A stretch of 64,000 nucleotides of DNA from Candidatus Bathyarchaeota archaeon (GCA_026014685.1 JAOZHW010000007.1:62001-126000), one strand, 5' to 3'. Shown: positions 17,040 to 26,235, counted from the first letter of the stretch. Numbers and translations are program-made. Notes: generated by a model not told the origin, from the letters alone.

Positions 17040-18290
17040 ATGGTTGAAACTAAAAAAGTTCTAGTCATAGACTGCAACGCTTGTGGAGTTGCAGGCGACA
17101 TGCTGCTGGGCGCTTTTCTGGATTTAGGCGTCAACGTTGAAAGGATTATCACCGCGATTAAAACGTTGGAAAACCCCGAATTCGGATACAACCACATCGA
17201 CATAGCAATTGACGAAGTTGTGCGGGGAGAGTTCCGCGCCACCCAAATCACAGTAAACTCAGCCACCGCAGAGAAACGTCACGGCAACGAACTTATCGGG
17301 ATAGTGGAGAAAGCTGCTGCAGGCATTTACATGTCGCAGAAAGCCCGAGAATTCGCCTCCAAAGCAATCCACACCTTAATCGAAGCAGAAGCCGCACTGC
17401 ATAAAACCAGCTTCGAAGATGCACACCTCCATGAAGTCGCGTTGGTGGATACTGCCGCGGAGATCATCGGTTGCGCGGTAGCTCTTGACGACTTGAACCT
17501 GTTTGAAGCAAAAATCTACTCAACACCATTAGCCGTGGGCGGCGGCTTAGTCAAATTCTCTCATGGCACGGTTGCTGTGCCTGCGCCCGCGACGTTGGCG
17601 ATTCTGCAGAGCAAAAACTTCCCCTTCCACGGCGGACCCATCGAAACCGAATTAGCTACACCCACAGGAGCCGCAATACTGGTCAACTTGGTTAATGAAG
17701 TCACCAACTTTTATCCAGCAATTGTGCCGTTAAAGGTGGGTTTTGGGGCGGGAACCAAAGAGTTTCCAGACATGCCTGCGGTTTTGCGGGTGACAGTCGG
17801 CAACGCAGTAGACACTGGAGTTGCGAGCGACGAGATTGCTGTGCTTGAAACTAACGTTGATGATCTTTCAGGCGAAATTTTAGGTTACACAATCGACAAG
17901 CTACTTGCAGAGGGCGCAAAAGACGTAAGCATCACACCGATGGTCACCAAGAAAAACAGACTAGGGCAAATCGTTAAGGTGATCGCGGACCAAAAAGACG
18001 CAACGCACCTCTCAAAGGTACTTATTGCGGAAACGGGAACGTTGGGTGTGAGAGTCAACTACTGTCAACGCCACATTGTAAATCGCGAGGTTGCCATGGT
18101 GGATTTGACGGTTATGGGCAACAAAGCGTCTGTACGCGTCAAAGTCTCCAAGAACGCTCAGGGTGAGGTTATCCGTGTCAAACCTGAGTTTGAAGACCTT
18201 AAAGTTTTGGCGGAGAAAACTGGGAAGCCGCTGCGGGAACTTGTGGAGTTGGCCGTGTCTAAAGCGCAAGAAATGTTTCCCAAAAAATAG
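17040..18290 (+). CDS. larC: LarC, nickel insertion protein (pincer cofactor CTP-dependent cyclometallase)
   Basis: 416 residues from ATG 17040, with GTGAT 4 bases upstream. The N-terminal motif IDCNACGVAGDMLLGA corresponds to the family IDCxxGxSGDM. DAHLHEVALVDTAAEIIG (near 125) carries conserved His/Glu. The C-terminal half has ETNVDDLSGE and GTLGVR. LarC inserts Ni into the pincer precursor. In Lactiplantibacillus the gene is read through a programmed frameshift; here it is one continuous frame. larE follows after 9 bases. Confidence 0.94.
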   Translation: MVETKKVLVIDCNACGVAGDMLLGAFLDLGVNVERIITAIKTLENPEFGYNHIDIAIDEVVRGEFRATQITVNSATAEKRHGNELIGIVEKAAAGIYMSQKAREFASKAIHTLIEAEAALHKTSFEDAHLHEVALVDTAAEIIGCAVALDDLNLFEAKIYSTPLAVGGGLVKFSHGTVAVPAPATLAILQSKNFPFHGGPIETELATPTGAAILVNLVNEVTNFYPAIVPLKVGFGAGTKEFPDMPAVLRVTVGNAVDTGVASDEIAVLETNVDDLSGEILGYTIDKLLAEGAKDVSITPMVTKKNRLGQIVKVIADQKDATHLSKVLIAETGTLGVRVNYCQRHIVNREVAMVDLTVMGNKASVRVKVSKNAQGEVIRVKPEFEDLKVLAEKTGKPLRELVELAVSKAQEMFPKK

Positions 18291-18299
18291 TGGTGCCAA

Positions 18300-19127
18300 A
18301 TGGACGCCCTGCAACGCAAACTAGATAACCTAAAAAGCTTCATAGCCGACAAGGGCAAAAACGGCGTCGTCATCGCATTTAGCGGCGGCGTCGACAGCGC
18401 CACACTGGCGGCAATTAGCCATCAGATATTAGGAGAAAAAGCCGTTGCAGTCATCGCCCAATCCCCCACATACACCACCGAAGAACTACGCGAAGCCAAA
18501 CAAACAGCCCAAGAAATCGGCTTAAAACTCTACATAACCCACACCAACGAATTAGAAAACGCAGAGTTCACCAAAAACCCCGAAAACCGCTGCTACCACT
18601 GCAAAAAAGAACTCCTCCAAAAACTGACGACATTTGCGCATCAACAAGGGTTTGCTGCGGTTTTCGAGGGAACTAACTTTTCCGATTTAGCTACTCACAG
18701 GCCTGGTTTTCGGGCAGTGCAGGAAGCGGAAGGCGTTTGGAGTCCATGGGTTGCCGCCAAATTCAGCAAAGAGGAAATACGGCAAGTAGCCAAAAATTTG
18801 GGGCTCAGCGTGTATGATCGGCCTGCTTTGGCGTGTTTGGCGTCGCGAATTCCCTTCGGCGAGGAGATTACAGCCGAGAAACTAAAGCGCATAGAAGAGT
18901 CCGAAAAGGTAGTTAAGCGAATTTTGGGTGTAAAACAGGTCAGGGTTAGAGACCACAAGGGGTTGGCGCGAATCGAAGTGGACGCAGATGAGAGGACACT
19001 GTTTTTTGATGAAGCAGTCTTAGACAAGGTCGCCTGTGAGCTTAAACGGTTGGGCTTTAAGTACGTGACGTTTGATTTGGAAGGCTACCGAAGTGGCAGT
19101 ATGCTAAAAACTTTGGGCGAGCGTTAA
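18300..19127 (+). CDS. larE: LarE, ATP-dependent sacrificial sulfur transferase
   Basis: 275 residues. PP-loop SGGVDS at 28-33. Cys179 in ALACLASR aligns with the sulfur-donating cysteine of LarE (Cys176 in L. plantarum), which would lose its sulfur as dehydroalanine. The pair C98/C101 in RCYHCKKE is conserved in the family. LarE adenylates and thiolates the pincer precursor. It is co-directional with larC and 9 bases downstream, so both are one operon. No larA racemase or other NPN enzyme is in the window. Confidence 0.94.
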   Translation: MDALQRKLDNLKSFIADKGKNGVVIAFSGGVDSATLAAISHQILGEKAVAVIAQSPTYTTEELREAKQTAQEIGLKLYITHTNELENAEFTKNPENRCYHCKKELLQKLTTFAHQQGFAAVFEGTNFSDLATHRPGFRAVQEAEGVWSPWVAAKFSKEEIRQVAKNLGLSVYDRPALACLASRIPFGEEITAEKLKRIEESEKVVKRILGVKQVRVRDHKGLARIEVDADERTLFFDEAVLDKVACELKRLGFKYVTFDLEGYRSGSMLKTLGER

Positions 19128-19133
19128 CTGCGA

Positions 19134-19141
19134 TTTTTTTT
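19134..19141 (+). terminator. Poly-T terminator after larE
   Basis: Eight T starting 7 bases past the larE stop, before a convergent gene. Confidence 0.4.
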
Positions 19142-19197
19142 CTTTGGTCCCATTATCTTGGGTGCGCATCTATAGGCGAAAATACGTAAAAAAAATA

Positions 19198-20466
19198 CTA
19201 AACGGTTGTCACCTTCTTAACAGACCCACCAATGCTCCTCTTACGCAAGTAAAACACCACAAACACCAACAACACCACGACGGTAGCCAGCAGCGCCACA
19301 ATGGCGATTCCAATCCAGTCAAGACCCAACAGGACAGAGCCCCCAAAAACAGGCTGGCTAGGCGTTGACGTGGGATTCTGATCAAAGGGGGTTCGACTTG
19401 GTGCAATTGTAGCTATTGCCTCTAAGTCATCAGGAATTTCCGGAGCTATCGAGTCAGGGGTTGTTAAGAAAGGGGTATAGTTAACCGTGATGAAATCGAA
19501 GTTTTTCCAGTTATTGTGTATTTTTTCATCAATTAACTGTGTATCTGTCGTTCCCCACCAGTTGTTAGCGGCAGTAATATTGCGCGTTGCATAAGTGTTA
19601 AGATAAATATTACGTGTATTATTCTGGAAGTTATTGAACTCTATAATTGAAACACTTTCACCTACATACAAGCCTTCATTGTTATTCATTATGGTATTAT
19701 GGCGGATTGTTTGAAAATATTCAACTTCAATTCCAAAATAATTGTTGGAAATCAAATTTCCCTCGATTATCTTTCCAGCTTTAACCCCAGTCTGGAAACC
19801 AGAGATAACATTGTTTGAGATTTGCCCTCCTCCGCCAAATATTCCAGTATAATCTGAGACCCCAACTCCATTACCAGTCACTCTATTGTAAGAAATTTTG
19901 GGTGAGCCTCCACTACATTCAATTGCGAATGAACTTGTAATAATATAGTTGTTTTGGATTAACGGTGAGCCCTCTTCAACCGATATTTTTCCTATTATTA
20001 AATTATTTGAAATTGTTGGTGAACTTGCGTTAACGCGAATTTCCCCCTGAATTGTATTGTTATTTATCATTGGGGACACATTATTGCACTTAATCGCGAA
20101 TTGCCCTGAATTGATTATTATTCTTTCGATTGTATTACCAGAACTTGTTGACATAAAATCTATTGGGCCACCATTAAATACGATTGGCTCAGCATTGGAC
20201 CCTTTGGCAATTAAAGTACCATTAACTTGGAGATATCCTCCGTTGATAGTGACTCCTGCTTCAATTGTTAATGTTACGCCTTCGCTTATTCCAACGGGTC
20301 CCCTAAAATAGTATGGACTGTTTGCTTTTGTCCATGTTGTATCTGACCTGATTATGCCACTGACTTCTTTGTATGTCTGCGCACTACCAAATTCTAGCGT
20401 ACTACCTATAGATAGCGCAATAAGTGAAACTAAGAAAAAGCCCCAGAGCGATAGGTTTCTTTTCAT
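19198..20466 (-). CDS. Secreted right-handed beta-helix (NosD-like) protein with C-terminal membrane anchor
   Basis: 422 residues. A signal peptide covers 1-29. Residues ~60-310 contain repeated short strands with Asn ladders (NNTIQG, ISNNLIIG, IQNNYIIT, ISNNVISG, NLISNNYFG, IRHNTIMN, NNFQNNT), the signature of a parallel beta-helix. A Pro/Thr-rich linker precedes a membrane helix starting LDWIGIAIVALLATVVV, then the basic tail YLRKRS. It probably sits on the outside of the cell as an adhesin or glycan-binding protein (inference). Its C-terminal anchor closely resembles that of the next gene upstream. Confidence 0.85.
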   Translation of the reverse strand: MKRNLSLWGFFLVSLIALSIGSTLEFGSAQTYKEVSGIIRSDTTWTKANSPYYFRGPVGISEGVTLTIEAGVTINGGYLQVNGTLIAKGSNAEPIVFNGGPIDFMSTSSGNTIERIIINSGQFAIKCNNVSPMINNNTIQGEIRVNASSPTISNNLIIGKISVEEGSPLIQNNYIITSSFAIECSGGSPKISYNRVTGNGVGVSDYTGIFGGGGQISNNVISGFQTGVKAGKIIEGNLISNNYFGIEVEYFQTIRHNTIMNNNEGLYVGESVSIIEFNNFQNNTRNIYLNTYATRNITAANNWWGTTDTQLIDEKIHNNWKNFDFITVNYTPFLTTPDSIAPEIPDDLEAIATIAPSRTPFDQNPTSTPSQPVFGGSVLLGLDWIGIAIVALLATVVVLLVFVVFYLRKRSIGGSVKKVTTV

Positions 20467-20586
20467 TTTATCCTATACGTAGGTGGGTGCTTTGCAGTAT
20501 TATGTTTTTCCTTGTTTACCCATCGGGATGGTCTCGGTTTGTTACGTACAAGGCACAATGTGTAGTACAATTTGAAATTCGACTTT

Positions 20587-21369
20587 TTACAACCCTCTAC
20601 GCTTACCCGAATAAAACACCACAAACACAAACAACACAACAACCACCCCAAGCAAAACAACAACGACAACCCCAACCCAATCCAAACCAAACACTTGACT
20701 AACTGTCGGGTTTACGGTTGGTGATGTTGATGATTGAGAAGCGCTGGGGACAGCTGTTTGTGTCGGCTCGGGTACGGTTATGGTTTGTGTGCTGCTCCAA
20801 TCACTTGTCTCTCCCTCGAAAATCCATGGAGCAGTATCCATAATTTCTGCTGCACTACCGTTGTAAACCCTATGAACGGATCCTATTAATGCTTGCACTT
20901 GAAAATCGATTGTACCTTCTCCCTTAATATTATCCCAAAATGGGTATTCATTGTCATCTAAAGAATAAACTACCGTTGTGTAATCAGAGTTTGATTGGGT
21001 CAAGTAACCTTTGCTGGGACTGTATATTATTATCCAATCTTTGTCATAGTTTCCTTTAGTGCGTATGTTTAAGTAGTAATTGATTATCTGCCCGTCGCTC
21101 TCATATGCGGTAAACGGTTTGTTCTTGATGCTGAGTTCTATTGTTCTGTTTACTACATGATAACCCTGATTAGTTATTTCTGCTCCCGTGTAAGGGTCAA
21201 CTGAAGTGCTCGCAGGTATATAATAAGATGAATCGATCAATTTTACAGTAAATTGTGGAACGGATGGTTTAGGTATAGAGGCGGAGACAAACGAAGGGTC
21301 AATCATTATTGGGGCTGTTAGCGCTAAGATTAGAAAAGAGGAAAAGAATAGAATGAGGGCTTTATGCAT
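20587..21369 (-). CDS. Secreted, C-terminally anchored surface protein
   Basis: 260 residues. The signal peptide covers 1-30. The extracellular domain of ~160 residues is beta-rich (YYLNIRTKGNYDKDWIIIY). A Ser/Thr/Pro linker near 200-225 leads to a membrane helix beginning LDWVGVVVVVLLGVVVV and the tail SGKRRGL. Related proteins seem to occur as multi-copy families in Bathyarchaeia-like genomes (from memory). Function unknown. It runs in the same direction as the beta-helix gene, 120 bases apart. Confidence 0.75.
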   Translation of the reverse strand: MHKALILFFSSFLILALTAPIMIDPSFVSASIPKPSVPQFTVKLIDSSYYIPASTSVDPYTGAEITNQGYHVVNRTIELSIKNKPFTAYESDGQIINYYLNIRTKGNYDKDWIIIYSPSKGYLTQSNSDYTTVVYSLDDNEYPFWDNIKGEGTIDFQVQALIGSVHRVYNGSAAEIMDTAPWIFEGETSDWSSTQTITVPEPTQTAVPSASQSSTSPTVNPTVSQVFGLDWVGVVVVVLLGVVVVLFVFVVFYSGKRRGL

Positions 21370-21470
21370 ATGTCATATTTGGTTAACTTTTGATTAAAAG
21401 TTTACTCAGTTTTCTGATAGGATGCGTTCCAAGGAGTGCATACGACCTTGCTTGCATGGCGGTTGAACAA

Positions 21471-22028
21471 TTAAATTCCTACCCTGCTTTCGACGAACCG
21501 TTTTAGGATGTCGGGGTTGCGGACTTCGGGGTGGAATAGGACGCCGTAGAGGGGTTTTTGTTTGTGTTTTATGGCTTGGATGCACTCTTTAGATTCTGCT
21601 ATTACATCAAAGGTTGGGGATGGCAAGACTGTGTAGCTGTGGAGCGAGTATGCTTGGAAAGTGCCGCTGAAGAGCGGGTTTTCTTTTGTGGTGGTGATTT
21701 CGGTCATGCCTACCTGCTGGCAGGCACGGAGGTTTTCGCCGTAGACTTTTGCGATGGTTTGCATGCCCGCGCAGATGCCCAAAATCGGCTTTTGGGAGGT
21801 TTTTATCCATTGGAAACGGTCGAGGCGTTTTAGGAATTCGAAGTCTTTGAGGGGGGTTCCTGAGAGGATTATGTGGCTGTAACCGTCGATTTCTGAGTGC
21901 TGTAGTTCCAAGTAATGCCTGACTGCACATGGCTCAAGGGGCTTAACAGCAGCTAGAATCGGCGAGACGAATTCGGTGTAAGCCAGCGAATCCTTCCGCC
22001 AGTTCAAATCCACAACAAGCACCGTCAC
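21471..22028 (-). CDS. Class-I glutamine amidotransferase, GMP-synthase-subunit-like
   Basis: 185 residues. The nucleophile is in GICAGMQ and the His/Glu of the triad in FHPEVRN. The size fits a stand-alone amidase domain. It overlaps the end of the diphthine-ammonia ligase gene by 4 bases and is transcribed with it. Dph6 uses ammonium, so an ammonia-supplying partner is an attractive idea, but this is inference from gene order only. Confidence 0.85.
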   Translation of the reverse strand: MTVLVVDLNWRKDSLAYTEFVSPILAAVKPLEPCAVRHYLELQHSEIDGYSHIILSGTPLKDFEFLKRLDRFQWIKTSQKPILGICAGMQTIAKVYGENLRACQQVGMTEITTTKENPLFSGTFQAYSLHSYTVLPSPTFDVIAESKECIQAIKHKQKPLYGVLFHPEVRNPDILKRFVESRVGI

Positions 22029-22705
22029 TTGGAAACCAGCCTCGCCTCTTTAATTACGTAAACGCCTGAACTGCCACTCCACTCCACCACAGCGTTGGCA
22101 ACTTCGATACGCCTCTTAAACAGGGGCGCATCAAGAACCGTGGTTTCGATTTCTCCACCTTCCCCTGACGGACTGATACCGTATTTGCCCTCCAACTCCA
22201 CCAACCGCGCGACGATTGTGGAGTCGATTTGTCTGCCAAGCCACGTCTGGTCCAGTGGGTAAGCAAAAACTCCTGATATGATAACTTGATACTTTTTTGC
22301 GATTAGGGTTTCCAGCAGTGCTTTTTGGTCTGTTTTCCAGAGCGGGTTGAACTGCCAGAGGTCTAATCGGTTGCAGATGCGCTGGACGCGGGAGGCTTGG
22401 TAGACGGATTCGACTGCGCCCGTGACAACCCCCTCGATTCCGAACCTGCCTTTGGCTTCGGCGATGGCGCACTCTAAATCGGCGAGTTCCTCTTCCTTTC
22501 TGCCCTCGGTCTCCACCCTAACCAGCGGCAACCCCAAAGCCTGCGCCTGCAACGCTGAAACGTCGATGTTGGGCGTGTGAAACATGAAGCTCTCCTTATT
22601 CTTCGAAACCACAGTGATGAGGCAGGCTACCTGTTCTTTCTCCGCAGCCAAATGCAACGCGAGAGTGGAGTCTTTGCCTCCTGAAAATAACACGCCGAGC
22701 TTCAT
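22025..22705 (-). CDS. dph6: Diphthine--ammonia ligase
   Basis: 226 residues. The N-terminal PP-loop LFSGGKDST and the motif GVVTGAVESVYQ are typical of Dph6 (ATP-PPase family). The C-terminal GEGGEIETTVLDAPLF is the conserved ADP/AMP-side signature. It completes diphthamide on the elongation factor aEF2 by amidating diphthine with ATP and ammonium. It is the first gene of a two-gene operon with the amidotransferase. Confidence 0.92.
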   Translation of the reverse strand: MKLGVLFSGGKDSTLALHLAAEKEQVACLITVVSKNKESFMFHTPNIDVSALQAQALGLPLVRVETEGRKEEELADLECAIAEAKGRFGIEGVVTGAVESVYQASRVQRICNRLDLWQFNPLWKTDQKALLETLIAKKYQVIISGVFAYPLDQTWLGRQIDSTIVARLVELEGKYGISPSGEGGEIETTVLDAPLFKRRIEVANAVVEWSGSSGVYVIKEARLVSK

Positions 22706-22801
22706 TTGAAAACTATTTAGAACGTAACCTGCTTATATACAGATAGTTGGTTATTTTTATTTACTAGTAAATGAAAATCGTTTACTTAGAGTCTGTTTTA
22801 T

Positions 22802-23374
22802 TTGGAAATCGTTGTGCTAAACGATGCAAGAAAACAAGATGACAAAGTGGACCAAACGGCCCAAACCCTAACAGACACCCTGACCCCTTTCGGTCATGTT
22901 TCTCTTTATCGTTTACGGGACATTCAAGTGGGCGACTGTTTGGGCTGTTTTGGCTGCTCGACAAAAACCCCTGGAAAATGCGTCATCAACGATGATGCAC
23001 AAGAAATAATCAACAAACTCCCCTTAACCGACCTAAGTGTATATGTGTCTCCTGTGGTTTTCGGCGGTTACTCCTACGAACTCAAAAAAGTCCTAGACCG
23101 CCAAATCTGCGGTATACTACCGTTTTTCCACAAAGTAAAAGGAGAGTTACATCATCCACAGCGTTACAACAAAATCGGCAAACTCGCAGCGATCGGCGTT
23201 CTACCAAAACCCGACCCGCAAGCCGAAGAAATCTTTCGCACCCTGCTCTACCGAAATTCACTCAACAAACAAGCCAGCCGTCACGCAACCGCCTTCATCT
23301 ACTACAAAGATACCGAAGAACAGGGTGAAGGGAAAATCAGTCAGTTGCTTGCAGCGTTGGAGATAAAAGTATGA
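22802..23374 (+). CDS. Iron-sulfur-flavoprotein-like FMN reductase
   Basis: 190 residues from TTG 22802; no ribosome site is seen, so the mRNA may be leaderless (TATA-like TATTTTTATTTA near 22750). Flavodoxin-like fold. Cysteines at CLGCFGCSTKTPGKC (near 42-56) match the CxxCxxC...C spacing of NADPH-dependent FMN reductases with or without a 4Fe-4S cluster. VSPVVFGGYSYELKKVLDR is the family FMN-loop region. It is coupled (4-base overlap) to the next flavodoxin-like gene, suggesting a two-protein electron-transfer unit. Confidence 0.8.
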   Translation: MEIVVLNDARKQDDKVDQTAQTLTDTLTPFGHVSLYRLRDIQVGDCLGCFGCSTKTPGKCVINDDAQEIINKLPLTDLSVYVSPVVFGGYSYELKKVLDRQICGILPFFHKVKGELHHPQRYNKIGKLAAIGVLPKPDPQAEEIFRTLLYRNSLNKQASRHATAFIYYKDTEEQGEGKISQLLAALEIKV

Positions 23375-24057
23375 GTCACTCCGCGTCGCTTCTAGTTGCT
23401 AGTCCCCGCTGTTTTAGCAGTACCTCTTTCTCTTTAGGTTCCTACTTGCTCGATAAGCTTCAAGAAGCAGGCTACACAACCGCCAAGCACCATGTTCAAT
23501 CGGCCCATCATCAACTTTTTGTGGAAAAAGAGTTACTCGCATCAGTGGCTGACTGCGACTTGCTAATAGTCGCTTTCCCTCTCTACATCGATTGTCTGCC
23601 CGCTCCCTTGATTTTGATGCTGGAAAAAATCGCAGCCCAACGCAAAAATAACCCAACACCTAAACCTCAGCGGATGGCGGCAATCGTCAACAACGGTTTC
23701 CCCGAAGCAGCACAGAACAACACTGCATTGGCAATCTGCCGCCAATTCGCCTACGAAACAGGCATAGCGTGGGCGGGAGGGTTGAGTTTGGGTGGTGGCG
23801 CGGTGTTTAACGGTGCATCGCTAAAAGAGGCAGGGTTCCTCGGTCGGAACGTTGTTAAAGCACTCGATTTAGCCGCAGTTGACTTGACAGGTGGTAAACC
23901 GATTTCTCAAGAGGCTGCGGCGTATATGGCTAAACCCATTATTCCACGGTGGCTGTTTTTGTGGGCGGCTAACCGCAGCTGGAAAAGCATGGCTAAAAAG
24001 CACGGAGTCGAAAAGAACCTCAAAGATAAACCTAAACAAAACTTTAATAAAAAATAA
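23371..24057 (+). CDS. Flavodoxin-fold NAD(P)H oxidoreductase-like protein
   Basis: 228 residues. The N-terminal strand and loop LLVASPRCFSSTSFSLGSYL and DLLIVAFPLYIDCLPAPLILMLE resemble NAD(P)H quinone reductase-type flavodoxins. A Gly-rich segment (WAGGLSLGGGAVFNG) follows. The C-terminus is basic. It is translated from the overlapping ATGA with the upstream flavoprotein and probably forms a complex with it. Substrate unknown. Confidence 0.7.
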   Translation: MSHSASLLVASPRCFSSTSFSLGSYLLDKLQEAGYTTAKHHVQSAHHQLFVEKELLASVADCDLLIVAFPLYIDCLPAPLILMLEKIAAQRKNNPTPKPQRMAAIVNNGFPEAAQNNTALAICRQFAYETGIAWAGGLSLGGGAVFNGASLKEAGFLGRNVVKALDLAAVDLTGGKPISQEAAAYMAKPIIPRWLFLWAANRSWKSMAKKHGVEKNLKDKPKQNFNKK

Positions 24058-24076
24058 GGAAAAGGAAAATTGCCGT

Positions 24077-25261
24077 TTAGGCTTTGACGTTGCAGACGTT
24101 GGGGACGGCTTTGAGTTTGGCTACGATTTCAGGGGTAACGGCTTGATGCAGTACGTAGACGCTTATAGCGTAGCCTTTGTTGATTTGGCGGCTGTAGTTG
24201 GCGCGGATGTTTATGTTGCAGTCAGCAAGCACCTTATCGATGTTAGCGAACACGCCTGGCACGTCATGGTGATGGATGAAGAGTGTGAAAATCTCCTTCT
24301 CTTCTACCTCGATTGATTCGCCTGCGTTGACGGCGTTGGTGAAGTCTCCGCCCAACAGGTACCCGCTGAGTACCCGAGCGATTTCAGTCGAGGTTTCCCG
24401 CTGCGCTTCGACGGTGGATGCACCGAGGTGGCTGCTCAACACGACGTTGTCGAGTTCTTTGAGTTTGTCGTTGAAGGGGTCGTTTTCTGCTTTGGGTTCC
24501 TCTTTGTAGACGTCTGCTGCGTAGCCGCCGATTTTGCCGTCTTTGAGGGCTGCGTAGAGAGCTTGCTGGTCAATGTTGTTGCCGCGGCTGGTGTTGATGA
24601 TGTAGGCTGTAGGTTTCATGACGGCGAGTTCACTGGCGCCGATGATGACGTCTTTACCGCCTGTGTGGACACTTATGTAGTCGGCTACTTTTAGAACGTC
24701 TTCTTTTGTGGCGAGGAATTTGATGCCGCTCTCAGGGCAGGGTTTAATGTCGTAACCTACGACTTCCATGTTGAAGCCGAGTTTAGCAATCTGGGCGACT
24801 CTCTGCCCGATTCTGCCGCAGCCGATTAAGCCTAAGGTTTTGCCGTTGAGTTCTCTGCCCTCCAGCTTCTTTTTGATCCAAACTCCGTTTTTGAGGAAAT
24901 GATGAGACTGCGGCGTGTTACGGGAAATACAAAGCATCAGATCTATGGTTAATTCTGCCACGGCGTTTGTGCTGCCGTACGGCGCGATTTTTACGACTAT
25001 GCCGTTTTCTGATGCTGCTGCTACGTCGATGTTGTCGTATCCTACGCCTGCGCGTCCGATGATTTTGAGTTTTCCCTTAGCGCCTGCCTCGATGACTTCG
25101 CGGGTGACTTTGGTGGCGCTTCTAACCACGAGCGCGTCGAACTGGCCGATTTCGGCAACCAGTTGCGTGGGGTCACGTTTTTTGGTGTCGGTTTCTATGC
25201 CTGCTTCTTGGAAGATCGCTAAGCCTTCCTTCTCTAAACCATCGTTTAACAGTACTTTCAT
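24077..25261 (-). CDS. serA: D-3-phosphoglycerate dehydrogenase with C-terminal ACT domain
   Basis: 394 residues. The NAD-binding motif is GLIGCGRIGQRVA (~143-155). The active-site Arg is in NTSRGNNID, and the catalytic His in SSHLGAST. The last ~75 residues form an ACT domain (HHHDVPGVFANIDKVLADCNINI), which in SerA binds serine for feedback inhibition. It starts serine synthesis from 3-phosphoglycerate. A second, shorter paralogue is at 54140 in an operon with an aminotransferase, so one of the two may act on another 2-hydroxy acid. Confidence 0.88.
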   Translation of the reverse strand: MKVLLNDGLEKEGLAIFQEAGIETDTKKRDPTQLVAEIGQFDALVVRSATKVTREVIEAGAKGKLKIIGRAGVGYDNIDVAAASENGIVVKIAPYGSTNAVAELTIDLMLCISRNTPQSHHFLKNGVWIKKKLEGRELNGKTLGLIGCGRIGQRVAQIAKLGFNMEVVGYDIKPCPESGIKFLATKEDVLKVADYISVHTGGKDVIIGASELAVMKPTAYIINTSRGNNIDQQALYAALKDGKIGGYAADVYKEEPKAENDPFNDKLKELDNVVLSSHLGASTVEAQRETSTEIARVLSGYLLGGDFTNAVNAGESIEVEEKEIFTLFIHHHDVPGVFANIDKVLADCNINIRANYSRQINKGYAISVYVLHQAVTPEIVAKLKAVPNVCNVKA

Positions 25262-25344
25262 GACAAATGTTCACCTTGAATGTTAGCTAAGACTGAGATT
25301 GCACGTGTAGCCTAATAAAGCTCTCTACAAAAAACCGTGTCTGT

Positions 25345-25623
25345 CTACTTTGCTTTCTTCGTTTTCGGTGTAGTTAAGCGTGTGGCTGCGATGTCGTAGG
25401 TGGATTTAATGTGGCAGTAGGGACATTTGAGGTCGCGGTAGTTGCGTCGAATCAGAGAGGTTATGGTTGCGCCTGGGATCCAGTGGAAGTTGAAGCTTTT
25501 TTTGCAGTTAGGGCAAGTTAAGCGTGAAGTGTAGTGAGGACCGTATCTGGGCAAAATAAAGAAGAGCAGAACAAATCCTATTGCTACGGCGATGAATAGC
25601 CCAGAGATTAGGTCGATTGACAT
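25345..25623 (-). CDS. Small membrane-anchored zinc-ribbon protein
   Basis: 92 residues. One N-terminal helix (LISGLFIAVAIGFVLLFFILP) is followed by a zinc ribbon with CPNCKKSF and CPYCHIKS, and a basic tail TPKTKKAK. A membrane-tethered ribbon facing the cytoplasm is likely. No function can be assigned. Confidence 0.7.
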   Translation of the reverse strand: MSIDLISGLFIAVAIGFVLLFFILPRYGPHYTSRLTCPNCKKSFNFHWIPGATITSLIRRNYRDLKCPYCHIKSTYDIAATRLTTPKTKKAK

Positions 25624-25721
25624 GAGTTTTCATTTGCTAAAACGTCATGGTCTGTTAATTAATGTTTAGGCAAAACCACACTAATCCCAGTTTGGCAGGG
25701 GTTGAGCTGAAAAAGCGGGAG

Positions 25722-26235
25722 TTACTCGGTTTCGGTGGCTCCATGCCAACGCCGCTCTAAATACAAAATCAAACTAAACAACCCCCTGCTGAAAATAACC
25801 AAAATCAACAACGTAAACTCCTCATAAGTGCGCACGGCAACAGTGCGTATGATTTCTGCCCCGATGAAAAAGTTCAAGCTCAAAGTCAAGTAGCTTGAAA
25901 GGTAACGCGTCGAGTAGGTGTGCTTGTAGGGGTTAGCCAGCTTAATCTGGATAAAACGAATCGTCACCAACAGTGCCCCGTAGATTAGAACGCCTCCCCC
26001 GAAGAGGTAAAGCACATCAGTCGCCAACGTGAGGACGACGTAGATTGCGTCGTAGATGGCGCCGCCTGAAACGTAGGTGGTTCCTGAGAGTAACCTGACG
26101 AAGTCGGGGTAGATGAAGCTGATTATGGCGCCTACAGTGGCAGTTATTACGATTGTGAGGGATTAACGCTAACGATAGGGTGCTTACGCCTGCTGGTTTA
26201 TGCTGAGGGGGTTGCTGTGTTTCCAAAATGGGCAC
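25722..26235 (-). pseudogene. DUF1622 membrane protein, frameshifted near 26160
   Basis: From TTG 26027 the frame encodes 101 residues with NFFIGAEIIRTV and LYLERRW, family features of DUF1622. The same frame remains protein-like upstream to about 26160 (IVITATVGAIISFIYPDF, GGAIYDAIYVVL) but has no start codon there and then meets a stop. From ATG 26235 another frame runs into the same point (HKPAGVSTLSLALI). Removing one C from the CCC run at about 26159-26161 joins them into a ~170-residue protein. This is either a real frameshift or an assembly error. Confidence 0.65.

Noticed and set aside
16958-17266. Upstream extension of larB by 103 codons
   Set aside because: It is antisense to larC and not protein-like; a normal start lies at 16957.
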